Origin: Timonella corticicola
GTDB lineage: Bacteria > Actinomycetota > Actinomycetes > Actinomycetales > Cellulomonadaceae
DNA: 64,000 nt
Assembly: GCF_042683685.1 (NCBI RefSeq)
Contig: NZ_JBHUOP010000006.1
Span: 1 to 64,000 of the forward strand
Direction: 5' to 3'
Positions 6,453 through 14,032 of the stretch are shown here, piece by piece. The position numbers and the translations under genes were made by a program. The first letter of the stretch is position 1; every line of letters starts with the position of its first letter. The notes below the pieces were generated by a model, which ran no database searches, was not told the DNA's origin, and saw nothing but the letters and a program-made list of their open reading frames with translations.

Positions 6453-8756
6453 TCAGCGGGTCACGGTGACCTCGGTGATCCGCGGGTCATCGAGGCGTAC
6501 CGGGTGCACCGATCCTGCGAGCGCAACGGTCGTGACCGAGTTGGCTGGCGTGGCGCTGGTGCCGGTCCAGAACGTGAAGTCGCCTGGTTCCACGATCCGG
6601 CGCAGATCGCGTCCCGCGAAGGATAGCCTGGTTGGCGGCACCGCGAAGGTGAGTTCAGCCTGTTCTCCGGGCGCGAGTTCCACGCGGGCATATCCGACCA
6701 GTTGTGCGACCGGGCGGGTCACGGAACCGACGAGGTCGCGGGCGTAGAGTTGCACGACCTCAGTTCCGCTCAGGTCTCCGGTGTTGCGTACGGTGACGCT
6801 CACGGTGACCGGCTGGTCCGTGGTGGTAGCGCTGACCTGCGGCACCGTGTGCTCGTAACTCGTGTACGACAGGCCGAAGCCAAATTCTCGGGCCGGGGTC
6901 GACGAAAGGCTCGTGACATCCGAGTTTCCGCCGAGCGCCGGGTGCAGGTAGGTGTATGGCTGCGATCCAGTTGCCCGTGGCAGGGAGACGGGGAGTTTTG
7001 CCGATGGGTTCACCCGGCCAGACAGCACACCCGCAACCGCGGCAGCGCCCTCTTCGCCCGGGAAGAATCCCTGGACGACCGCAGCAGCCTGCTCCAATGC
7101 CCAGCCGACAACGTAGGGGCGTCCGGTCAGGAGCACTAGGATCACGGGTTTTCCGGTCGCGATGATCCGCTCTGCGAGCGCCCGCTGCACGCCAGGCAGT
7201 TCGAGGTCGTCGCGGTCGCAGCCTTCGCCAACGGTGCCGCGCCCGAACAGGGCCGACTGGTCACCGAGCACGAGAACGGCAACGTCTGCATCGGAAGCGC
7301 ATTCCACCGCCTCGGCGAACCGCGAGGTGTCGTCGGAGTCTATGTCGCAGCCTTCGGAGTAGAGAATCGAGGCGTCCGCGAATTCCTGGTTCAGTGCCTC
7401 ACGCATTGTTGGCACCTCGATCCCCATCTCGTATCCCTCATGCAGGGAGAGTACGTGGTTCACGAATGAGTAGCAGCCGAACATCGCGGATATCCGGTCA
7501 GCATTGGGACCGATGAGCGCGATCTTGCGTGGGGAACCAACGCTCGCATCGCTTTCGTTTGCAGGCGACAGGGGTAGGATTCCGTTGTTCGCCACGAGGA
7601 CGACGGACTGTTCGGCCAGTTCACGTGCCACGGCACGGTGACGCAGCGAGTCGAGGTCGATGTCGCTTGGCGGTTCGTCGTTGAACGTGTTTCCGAGCAG
7701 TCCGAGTTCCGCCTTTTGCTGTAGCGCGCGCAGCACTGCACGGTCCACGAGTTCGATCGGCACATCACCGGCACGTACCGCGGCGGCAAGTGGGCCGAGG
7801 TAGGCATCGCCCGTGGGCAGTTCGATGTCGACTCCGGCTTCGAGCGCCAGTTTCGCGGCTTGCGATAGGTTGCCCGCCACGTTGTGTAGTTTTTCGAGGA
7901 ACGCAACCCCAAAGTAGTCGGCAACGACGGTTCCGTCGAAGCCCCACTGGTCTCGCAGTAGACCGGTCAACAACTCGGGGTTGGCGGCGACAGGTACGCC
8001 ATCGATTTCGTTGTAGGAGTGCATGACCGAGCGGGCCTTGCCATCGCGCACGGCCATTTCGAATGGTGGCAGCAGCACGTCCGCGAGTTCGCGTGGCCCT
8101 GCGTGGAGCGGTGCGAAGTTGCGTCCGGCCTGCGAGCCGGAATATCCCACGAAGTGCTTGAGTGTTGCGTGGATTCCCTGCGATTGCAGGCCCTTCACGT
8201 ATGCGGTTGCGATGGTGGCAACCGTGTAGGGGTCCTCGGCGATGCATTCCTCCACCCGTCCCCAGCGCGGGTCCCGGATGACGTCGAGCACTGGCGCGAG
8301 CCCCTGGTGCACGCCGAGTTGCCTCATCGACTCGCCAATGAGCGCGCCCATGTCCTCCACGAGTTCGGCGTTGAAGCTCGCCCCCCACGCGAGCGGGGTT
8401 GGGAAGGTCGCGGCCTGCCAGGCCGACAGTCCGGTGAGGCATTCCTCGTGCACGAGCATCGGGATACCCAGTCGGGTTTCGTTGACCACTCGGCGCTGTT
8501 CGTTCCACAGCCACTGCGCGCGTTCGATGGGGTCAACGGGGCGGGTGCCATACACGCGGGTCACGTGCCCGAGCCCGTTGGCGGTCGCCCCCGCAAAGGT
8601 GGAGGCTTCGGCGAACTCCCCCTGCAATGGTGCGACGGCTTCGCCGTCCCCCTTGTCCCAGAACCCTACGATCTGGGCGAGTTTCTCCTCAAGCGTCATC
8701 TGCGCTAAGAGTTCCTGCGGGTCGGTGATGACCTCTCGAGGTGTTTCGATACTCAT
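6453..8756 (-). CDS. Glycoside hydrolase family 3 (beta-glucosidase / beta-xylosidase type)
   Basis: Cytosolic retaining glycosidase that releases monosaccharides from the non-reducing ends of oligosaccharides. From the ATG at 8756 (GGAG just upstream) it is 767 residues; the open frame continues 128 codons upstream through hairpins and is not coding. Domain order is GH3 N-terminal barrel with the KHF motif (K200-F202) and catalytic nucleophile Asp280 in VVADYFG, GH3 C-terminal domain (about 380-610), and a fibronectin-III-like domain (about 650-740). No signal peptide is present, so the substrate is presumably imported by the adjacent ABC transporter. Substrate (glucoside or xyloside) cannot be decided from sequence. 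Confidence 0.92.
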   Translation of the reverse strand: MSIETPREVITDPQELLAQMTLEEKLAQIVGFWDKGDGEAVAPLQGEFAEASTFAGATANGLGHVTRVYGTRPVDPIERAQWLWNEQRRVVNETRLGIPMLVHEECLTGLSAWQAATFPTPLAWGASFNAELVEDMGALIGESMRQLGVHQGLAPVLDVIRDPRWGRVEECIAEDPYTVATIATAYVKGLQSQGIHATLKHFVGYSGSQAGRNFAPLHAGPRELADVLLPPFEMAVRDGKARSVMHSYNEIDGVPVAANPELLTGLLRDQWGFDGTVVADYFGVAFLEKLHNVAGNLSQAAKLALEAGVDIELPTGDAYLGPLAAAVRAGDVPIELVDRAVLRALQQKAELGLLGNTFNDEPPSDIDLDSLRHRAVARELAEQSVVLVANNGILPLSPANESDASVGSPRKIALIGPNADRISAMFGCYSFVNHVLSLHEGYEMGIEVPTMREALNQEFADASILYSEGCDIDSDDTSRFAEAVECASDADVAVLVLGDQSALFGRGTVGEGCDRDDLELPGVQRALAERIIATGKPVILVLLTGRPYVVGWALEQAAAVVQGFFPGEEGAAAVAGVLSGRVNPSAKLPVSLPRATGSQPYTYLHPALGGNSDVTSLSSTPAREFGFGLSYTSYEHTVPQVSATTTDQPVTVSVTVRNTGDLSGTEVVQLYARDLVGSVTRPVAQLVGYARVELAPGEQAELTFAVPPTRLSFAGRDLRRIVEPGDFTFWTGTSATPANSVTTVALAGSVHPVRLDDPRITEVTVTR

Positions 8757-8787
8757 GGACTTCTCCAACTTCAAAGTTTTGTATTTT

Positions 8788-8849
8788 CGACGAGCCGTCC
8801 GGCAGGCACTTGGGCCTGCGCTGGTAGGTGAGGGCTCGTCGGCAATAGG
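8788..8849. repeat. Dispersed CGACGAGCC...GGCTCGTCG palindromic repeat
   Basis: The left half CGACGAGCC (8788-8796) and right half ending CTCGTCGGCAATAGG (8835-8849) are inverted copies. GCAGGC/GCCTGC forms an inner stem. The right half shares GCGCTGGTAGGTGAGGGCTC with the hairpin at 34344-34397, and similar halves occur at 25772-25867 and 50313-50327. It lies in the gap between the permease gene and the GH3 gene. Confidence 0.6.
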
Positions 8850-8885
8850 CCTGCCGCGAGTGGGAAAATCTCCACTCCGGGCAGC

Positions 8886-8910
8886 GCGAGTGGGGGATTT
8901 CCCCACTCGC
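8886..8910 (-). terminator. Hairpin between permease and GH3 genes
   Basis: A 10-bp perfect stem (8886-8895 with 8901-8910) with a 5-nt loop lies 22 nt past the permease stop. A similar smaller stem (8858-8863 with 8872-8877) follows. No U-tract is present, so it may attenuate rather than end transcription into the GH3 gene. Confidence 0.35.
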
Positions 8911-8932
8911 GGGGTCAGGGGTGTAAGGGCTG

Positions 8933-9811
8933 CTAGCCCTTGACCGCACCCTGGAGGCCGTTCACGATCTTGTTCTGCATCGCCAGGAAGAAGACCAAAG
9001 CCGGGATCATCGAGAGCGTGGTGAACGCGAACACGCCCGCGGTGTCCGAGGAATATTGCGATGAGAAGTCCGCAACACCCAACGGCAGGGTACGCATGTC
9101 GCCGTTCAGCAGGAGCAGCGGCAGCAGATAGGCGTTCCACGATGCGACGAATGCGAGCACGCCGGTCGTGACCATTCCAGGGCCAGACAGCGGGAGCAAG
9201 ATCCGCGCGAAGAACCCAACCCGACCTGCACCATCCAAGGTGGCGGCCTCCTCGATCTCAAGCGGGATCGCTTGGAGGAATGGCCGAAGGATCACAATCG
9301 TCATCGGCAATTGGAAGGCTGCCTGCGGCAGCGCCAGCCCAAGCCACGTGTTTCCGAGGCCAAGGTCCTTGGTGATGAGGATGAACAGCGGGATGATCGC
9401 GACGGTCGCTGGGAACAGCAGCCCGGCCACAAAGATCATGTAGATACGTTCACGCCACTTGAACCTGAAACGAGCCAGTGGATAGGCGGCCATCATGCCG
9501 AACACCACTACGAGCGCAACGGTGATCAGCGCGACCACGGTCGAGTTCAGTGCGTACCGCCAGAAATTAGCGTCCGTCAGCACCCGCACATAGTTGTCGG
9601 TGACCCACGGGTCTGGCAGACCAGCCGGGTTTGCGGCAAGCTGGGCGTTCGTGCGGAAACCGCCGAGCACCGCGAACGATACTGGGCCAAGGGTGAGACC
9701 CACCAGAACAAGGGCAATGAAGTAGGTGGCAGGGCCAGCCCGGTGTCCGCGAACCTTGCGTAACCTGCGCTCGCCGGATTCCGTGGCCTGGGTGAATGTT
9801 GCGGCGCTCAT
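8933..9811 (-). CDS. Carbohydrate ABC transporter permease (MalG type)
   Basis: Inner-membrane subunit of a CUT1-type sugar importer. The 292-residue protein has a cytosolic basic N-terminus, six predicted TM segments starting with YFIALVLVGLTLGPVSF, and the EAA loop (EAATLDGAGRVGFFARILLP) that docks onto the ATPase. The ATG at 9811 overlaps the preceding permease stop as ATGA, indicating translational coupling. No ATPase gene is present; as is usual in actinobacteria a shared MsiK-like ATPase elsewhere probably drives the system. Confidence 0.94.
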   Translation of the reverse strand: MSAATFTQATESGERRLRKVRGHRAGPATYFIALVLVGLTLGPVSFAVLGGFRTNAQLAANPAGLPDPWVTDNYVRVLTDANFWRYALNSTVVALITVALVVVFGMMAAYPLARFRFKWRERIYMIFVAGLLFPATVAIIPLFILITKDLGLGNTWLGLALPQAAFQLPMTIVILRPFLQAIPLEIEEAATLDGAGRVGFFARILLPLSGPGMVTTGVLAFVASWNAYLLPLLLLNGDMRTLPLGVADFSSQYSSDTAGVFAFTTLSMIPALVFFLAMQNKIVNGLQGAVKG

Positions 9812-10836
9812 GCCTTGACCCTCCTCTTGCGTGACACGTAGTCGGGGTTGTCACGGCGCAGAATGAACCGCTGGTAGAACAGCGCCATAATGAGTGCGAT
9901 AACGAACAGGATGACCGAGGCAGCCGAGGCGATACCAAAGTTTGACCGCTGCGTGCCCTCGGTGATGAGGAAGGTGACCATCGTGGTGGTCGAGTTTGCC
10001 GGACCGCCCTTAGTCAGAATCCACACCATGTCGAACAGTTGGAGTGACCCGACCATCGAAAGGAACGCCCACATGCGGATCGTGGGACCGAGCAGTGGAA
10101 TCGTGATGCGGAACTGAGTCTGCCACCACGATGCGCCATCGATCTGAGCGGCTTCGTTGAGTTCCTCAGGAACACCCTGAAGCCCGGCCAAGAACAAGAT
10201 GATCGCAAGACCTATGTATTTCCAGGTCAAGACCACCATCACGGTCCACAGCGCATACTTCGGGTCCCCGAGGAATCCCTGTGCCGGACCTGATAGACCT
10301 ATCGACTCCAAAATCGTGTCGATTGCGCCATACCGTGGTTGCAGTAGTTGGAACCACACGACAGCAACGATGACCTCGGCCAGGATGTACGGCACGAACA
10401 CAATCGTGCGGAGCACGCCACGGCCCCACATCTTACGGTTGAGCAACAGCGCGATACCCAGTCCGAGTGGGAGTTGCAAAATGATGGAGACAACCACGAT
10501 GAAGAGGTTGTGGGCGAGCGCTCCCTGAAATACCTCGTTCGTCAGGACCGACACGTAGTTTCGCAAACCCACAAAGTCTACGAGCGGTCCAAAGCCCTTC
10601 CAGCGGTACAGCGAGAACTGCACGGCGCGGATGATGGGCCAGACAACGAAGAACAGGAAGAGCAAAAGCGCGGGGGCAATGAAAATCGATGCCTCAAGCG
10701 CCATACGGCGGTTGTGTTTTTTCTTGCGACGATCATTGCCCTTTGGTGCAACCGGGGGCGTTACGCCCCCGGTTGCGTTTGAGCGGGTCGTCGCAGACAT
10801 CGCATCCACAGAAGATGCTGTTGTCATGTCTGCCAC
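9808..10836 (-). CDS. Carbohydrate ABC transporter permease (MalF type)
   Basis: Partner permease to the MalG-type gene. The 342-residue protein has a 50-residue hydrophilic N-terminus, six TM segments beginning near ASIFIAPALLLFLFFVVWPI, and the EAA loop (EAAQIDGASWWQTQFRITIP). The start is GTG at 10836 or ATG at 10827; neither has a strong ribosome binding site. It starts 8 nt after the binding-protein stop. A perfect 13-bp inverted repeat (10748-10776) lies inside the N-terminal codons (TGGVTPPVAPK), unusual within a coding sequence and able to affect translation or mRNA stability between binding protein and permeases. Confidence 0.93.
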   Translation of the reverse strand: MADMTTASSVDAMSATTRSNATGGVTPPVAPKGNDRRKKKHNRRMALEASIFIAPALLLFLFFVVWPIIRAVQFSLYRWKGFGPLVDFVGLRNYVSVLTNEVFQGALAHNLFIVVVSIILQLPLGLGIALLLNRKMWGRGVLRTIVFVPYILAEVIVAVVWFQLLQPRYGAIDTILESIGLSGPAQGFLGDPKYALWTVMVVLTWKYIGLAIILFLAGLQGVPEELNEAAQIDGASWWQTQFRITIPLLGPTIRMWAFLSMVGSLQLFDMVWILTKGGPANSTTTMVTFLITEGTQRSNFGIASAASVILFVIALIMALFYQRFILRRDNPDYVSRKRRVKA

Positions 10837-10844
10837 GGGTTAAC

Positions 10845-12149
10845 TCACTTCTCTGCGTCGGCTGCAGCCTGGGTCTTGGTGACAATGTCGGCTGCGGTGG
10901 CCTGTCCTGCGAATACGAGTGCGATCTCGTCGTTCATCGCGCCACCGATCGACGTACCGAATGCGGTGTCAAAGTAGAGCTGGATGAACGGAGCCTCGTC
11001 GCGAACCCGGAGCAGGTCAGCGAGCGCTGGGTCTTCCACCGAACCAGATGCTGCCGGGTTGGTTGGCAGACCCATTCCGAGTTCCGCGAAGCCCTTTTGG
11101 ACCTCATCGGAGAGCAGGTATTCAACGAACTTGACCGCTACGTCCGGTGCACTTTCGGCAACGGACCAGGCGTCACCGCCACCGAGTTGAGCCGCTGGGT
11201 CGCCTTCGCCGCCTTCAACTGCTGGGAATGCGAACCATCCGGTGTCTTCTCCCAAGCCTTGATTGTCCTCGGTCAGACCCTGCATGACGCCTGGCTCCCA
11301 GTGTCCAGCGAGTTCCATCGCAACCTTTCCGGTTGCGAGCAGACCCGAGGCGGACGTTGGGCCGGACTGTGCCGGTGTGGACAGGAAGCCTGCGTTGAAT
11401 GGTTCCTTTGCCACGATCTCTTCGAGGGTTTCACCGGCCTTGAGGAAGCATCCTGCGGTGAAGTCGAGTGAGGTCACAGAATCTTGGAGGGTGTCCTGTG
11501 GGCACTGACGTAGTGCGGTGTAGTACCAGTAGTGAGCGGCTGGCCACTTGTCACCTGCACCAACTGAGACCGGTTCGATGCCCGCAGCCTTGAGCTTGTC
11601 CACAGCGTCATAGAACTCTGTCATCGTGGTTGGCGGGGTGTCGATGCCCGCCTCGGCGAACAGCGACTTGTTGTACCAGAAGCCAACTACACCCATCGAG
11701 AATGGCAGGCCGTAGGTCTTGCCGTCGATTTGCCAACCACCGACGTTTCCGCCGAGTTTGCCGATCGTGTCCTTGGCGAGTTCGGACAGGTCCTTGGTCA
11801 GTCCTGCCGAGACGTGGTCTGCGAGTTCGCCGCCGCCACGTTCCATGTAGATGTCTGGAAGATCGCCAGACTGGAAGGAGGCTTCGAGTTTGGTCAGCAT
11901 GTCCTCGTGCTGAAGCGCCTCGATCTGGATCTTCACGCCGGGGTTTGCGTCTTCGAAGTCCTTTGCAACGTCTTCGTAGAAGCCCTTGCCGGGGTCCGAG
12001 TTGCTGTTGTGCCACCAGGTGATGGTCTGGTCGGAGCCTTCGGCATTGGTGCCGTTGTCCTCGCCCTCGCCGCCACCGGAACATGCAGCCGCGATCAGCG
12101 AGATCGAAGCCGCAAGCGCGATGCCTTTAAGCCATGGTGTGTTCTTCAC
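10845..12149 (-). CDS. Sugar-binding lipoprotein of the ABC importer
   Basis: Extracytoplasmic solute-binding protein (family 1, MalE-like) that captures an oligosaccharide for the two permeases. From GTG 12149 (AGGAG 7-9 nt upstream) the product is 434 residues with a lipobox IAAAC and Cys23; an ATG further upstream would add 22 residues and spoil the signal. The mature protein begins with a Gly/Glu-rich linker, then TITWWHNSNSDPG, typical of the family. It is the first gene of the operon and is preceded by a clear promoter and LacI-type operators. Ligand identity is not readable; proximity of GH3 suggests a beta-linked oligosaccharide. Confidence 0.94.
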   Translation of the reverse strand: MKNTPWLKGIALAASISLIAAACSGGGEGEDNGTNAEGSDQTITWWHNSNSDPGKGFYEDVAKDFEDANPGVKIQIEALQHEDMLTKLEASFQSGDLPDIYMERGGGELADHVSAGLTKDLSELAKDTIGKLGGNVGGWQIDGKTYGLPFSMGVVGFWYNKSLFAEAGIDTPPTTMTEFYDAVDKLKAAGIEPVSVGAGDKWPAAHYWYYTALRQCPQDTLQDSVTSLDFTAGCFLKAGETLEEIVAKEPFNAGFLSTPAQSGPTSASGLLATGKVAMELAGHWEPGVMQGLTEDNQGLGEDTGWFAFPAVEGGEGDPAAQLGGGDAWSVAESAPDVAVKFVEYLLSDEVQKGFAELGMGLPTNPAASGSVEDPALADLLRVRDEAPFIQLYFDTAFGTSIGGAMNDEIALVFAGQATAADIVTKTQAAADAEK

Positions 12150-12185
12150 GGAAAAATCTCCTCGTCCTTGAGTGATGTAGCACCC

Positions 12186-12215
12186 AATATATGCGTGCCT
12201 TTTCCGTCTAGTCAA
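12186..12215 (-). promoter_or_regulatory. Promoter of the sugar-uptake operon
   Basis: On the minus strand TTGACT (12210-12215) and TATATT (12186-12191) are spaced 18 nt apart, close to a consensus housekeeping promoter. The -35 box directly abuts the LacI-type operators, so repressor binding would block RNA polymerase. Confidence 0.75.
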
Positions 12216-12247
12216 ACGTTATCGGTAACGTTTTCGATAACGTTATC
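12215..12247. promoter_or_regulatory. Overlapping LacI-family operators
   Basis: Two 18-bp palindromes share a half-site: AACGTTATCGGTAACGTT (12215-12232) and AACGTTTTCGATAACGTT (12227-12244), with an additional GATAACGTTATC (12236-12247). The central CG and AACG arms are typical of LacI/GalR regulators. They sit between the divergent binding-protein and lacI genes and touch both promoters, implying repression of the operon plus autoregulation. Confidence 0.8.
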
Positions 12248-12268
12248 GTAAAGATGATTCCGACGCCC

Positions 12269-12274
12269 TATAAT
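12269..12274 (+). promoter_or_regulatory. -10 box overlapping the annotated lacI start
   Basis: A perfect TATAAT overlaps the first in-frame ATG (12273). A transcript from it would begin near 12281-12283, at the in-frame GTG 12282, consistent with a leaderless mRNA. The -35 region would lie within the operator (around 12246-12251) and is poor. Confidence 0.5.
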
Positions 12275-13298
12275 GGCTACTGTGAACACCACTGCCCGAG
12301 TAACGATGGCCGACGTAGCCCAAGCCGCTGGCGTATCCGTTGCCACCGTCTCAAAAGTCGTCAACAACAAGGACGGCATCTCCCCCGCGCGCACCGCCCA
12401 CGTACGCAGAATTATCGACGAGATGGGTTACGCAGCGTCGCTCGGCGCGCAGTCCCTACGTTCCCGCAGCACTGGAGTACTCGGGATGCTCGTGGCAGAG
12501 TTCGAACCGTTCTCGACCGAACTCCTCAAAGGTGCCTCACGTGCGATCAAGGCAACCGAGTACGAACTACTCGCTTACTCGGGACGCAGCCACTCCGCGC
12601 CAGAAGATGGCTGGGAACGCCGCCACCTAGCCCGCCTATCAGGCGCTCTCATTGACGGCGCGGTGATCGTCACCCCATCCGGAACAGAAACGATATTCCC
12701 CGTACCCGTAGTCGCAATCGATCCACACCTCGACACCGACGCACTGCCAACAGTGCGGTGCAACAGCTACGATGGCGCGTTCCAGGCAACCAGTTACCTC
12801 GCCGAACTCGGACACACCAAGATCGGCTACCTCGGGGGACGCAGCGATCTGAAATCCTCCCAAGAACGTGAGTTGGGCTACCGTGACGCGCTTCTGAACG
12901 CAGGGATTGCCGTCAACGACGCCTACATCGGCCAGGGCGATTATCTGCCCGAAGCCTCCCAAGCACCGGCTCGGGAGATTTTGTCCCGCGAAGACCGACC
13001 TACCGCTATCTTCGCCGCGAATGACCTGTCCGCAATCGAGGTCATCAAGGTCGCGGAAGAATTAGGACTGAACGTCCCGCGCGATCTGTCCGTGATCGGG
13101 TTCGACAACGTTCCCGAGGCCGCACTATTCCGTATTCCGCTCACCACGATGGCCCAGCCACTCGGCGAGATGGGCGAGATCGCGCTCAATATGCTCGCGA
13201 AGATCATATCCGGCGAAGAAGTCGAAACCCAGGTGCTGCTACCGGTCGAGCTCGTGGTGCGTGACTCGTGCGCGCCACCGCAACACCGCGCTCAGTAG
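12273..13298 (+). CDS. LacI-family transcriptional repressor
   Basis: Sugar-responsive repressor of about 340 residues. The N-terminal helix-turn-helix reads TMADVAQAAGVSVATVSKVV and is followed by the hinge helix and a periplasmic-binding-protein-like effector domain. It very likely binds the operators just upstream and controls both the divergent ABC/GH3 operon and itself. The first ATG (12273) overlaps a TATAAT box, so the true start may be GTG 12282 (leaderless) or ATG 12306 at the helix-turn-helix; the core protein is unaffected. The stop codon at 13296 is separated by only 1 nt from the stop of a decayed lipoprotein gene on the other strand. Confidence 0.93.
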   Translation: MATVNTTARVTMADVAQAAGVSVATVSKVVNNKDGISPARTAHVRRIIDEMGYAASLGAQSLRSRSTGVLGMLVAEFEPFSTELLKGASRAIKATEYELLAYSGRSHSAPEDGWERRHLARLSGALIDGAVIVTPSGTETIFPVPVVAIDPHLDTDALPTVRCNSYDGAFQATSYLAELGHTKIGYLGGRSDLKSSQERELGYRDALLNAGIAVNDAYIGQGDYLPEASQAPAREILSREDRPTAIFAANDLSAIEVIKVAEELGLNVPRDLSVIGFDNVPEAALFRIPLTTMAQPLGEMGEIALNMLAKIISGEEVETQVLLPVELVVRDSCAPPQHRAQ

Positions 13299-13590
13299 CA
13301 CTCGGGAAGGCACACCGGTATAGGTCCTCCGTATAGCCCGCAACCCATCTAGGTTCGGTTGTTGTGGTGAGCGTATATCCAAACCACAGCGCCAAAACTC
13401 GATCTACTGATACACGGCTTTTGGGATGCGAGGCAGAGAATCCAAATCACCCCACTCATCATCCTGCGGTTCGCGCACAGGATCATCTGGGTTGGGGTCA
13501 CCGATACTGAGTTCGGTAACAACGGGTCCGCCCGTGACTTCCTCAGTATGCAGATGCCATCCCTTATCCCCGTCATGCCCTTGGGCAAGT
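13292..13590 (-). pseudogene. Frameshifted, 5'-truncated paralogue of the cassette lipoprotein
   Basis: Minus-strand reading gives pieces aligning to the intact gene at 3074-3709: GDKGWHLHTEEVTGGPV, DPVREPQDDEWGDLDSLP, then SVDRVLALW-like codons in a second frame, GYTLTTTTEP, and finally PVCLPECY-stop in a third frame. The frame breaks correspond to a 7-nt shortening near 13415 and a 2-nt insertion near 13323. Sequence upstream of about 13590 is unrelated, so signal peptide and start are lost. The relic's stop lies against the lacI stop, the same placement seen for the relic beside the GH3 stop at 6453. Confidence 0.8.
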
Positions 13591-13807
13591 CGATGGGGTC
13601 TTTTTGATCCGCCTGCACCCAGAAAAACACCACACCCGGGACATTTAGGCCCCATCGACTGTGACGGCAGGGTGCCACAGAGGGTCCTGGCGCTCTAGCG
13701 GATGTCGGTAGGTGGCTGTAAGTAAGGGGTGCTCGGAACACCACCGAGTCAAAAACTGCCGTCACTAGCCCTCATTAGTGCATAGTTTCGACACTTTTTG
13801 ACTCGGT
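13588..13807. repeat. Nested inverted repeats, possible mobile-element scar
   Basis: Three perfect inverted repeats occur in 220 bp: 11 bp (13588-13598 with 13650-13660), 10 bp GTGACGGCAG (13661-13670 with 13756-13765) and 13 bp (13743-13755 with 13795-13807). A short minus-strand frame inside begins MGPKCPGCGVF, a CxxC pattern reminiscent of zinc ribbons at transposase N-termini, but it is too short to assign. The lipoprotein relic is truncated exactly at the first arm. Confidence 0.5.
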
Positions 13808-14032
13808 ATCAACATCAATCCCTTGCGTGATCGCTGGCCTTGACTCTTAGCCCCATCTCATCCCTACCTGAGTGTAAATGGACGGGTTCTCGCCACCTTC
13901 TCGGCAGTTTGACATCAAAGAGAAGGACGGAAAAACCGTCCAGTGCCTCAGAAAAACTCAAGCAGTATTACGAGAACAGCACCCCACAACGCTCTAGAGG
14001 TGTTCCGGTTCAGCCAATCCGGTTCAATGCGA
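13808..14032. other. Gap without a gene, small hairpin
   Basis: No coding region is supported. A short GGACGG/CCGTCC stem with an A5 loop (13925-13941) lies about 90 nt past the end of the PLP-enzyme gene and may be a weak minus-strand terminator. Confidence 0.3.

Noticed and set aside
8757..9140. N-terminal extension of the GH3 enzyme by 128 residues
   Set aside because: The extension would cover hairpins and overlap the permease gene in another frame; a GGAG site precedes the ATG at 8756, where family similarity begins.
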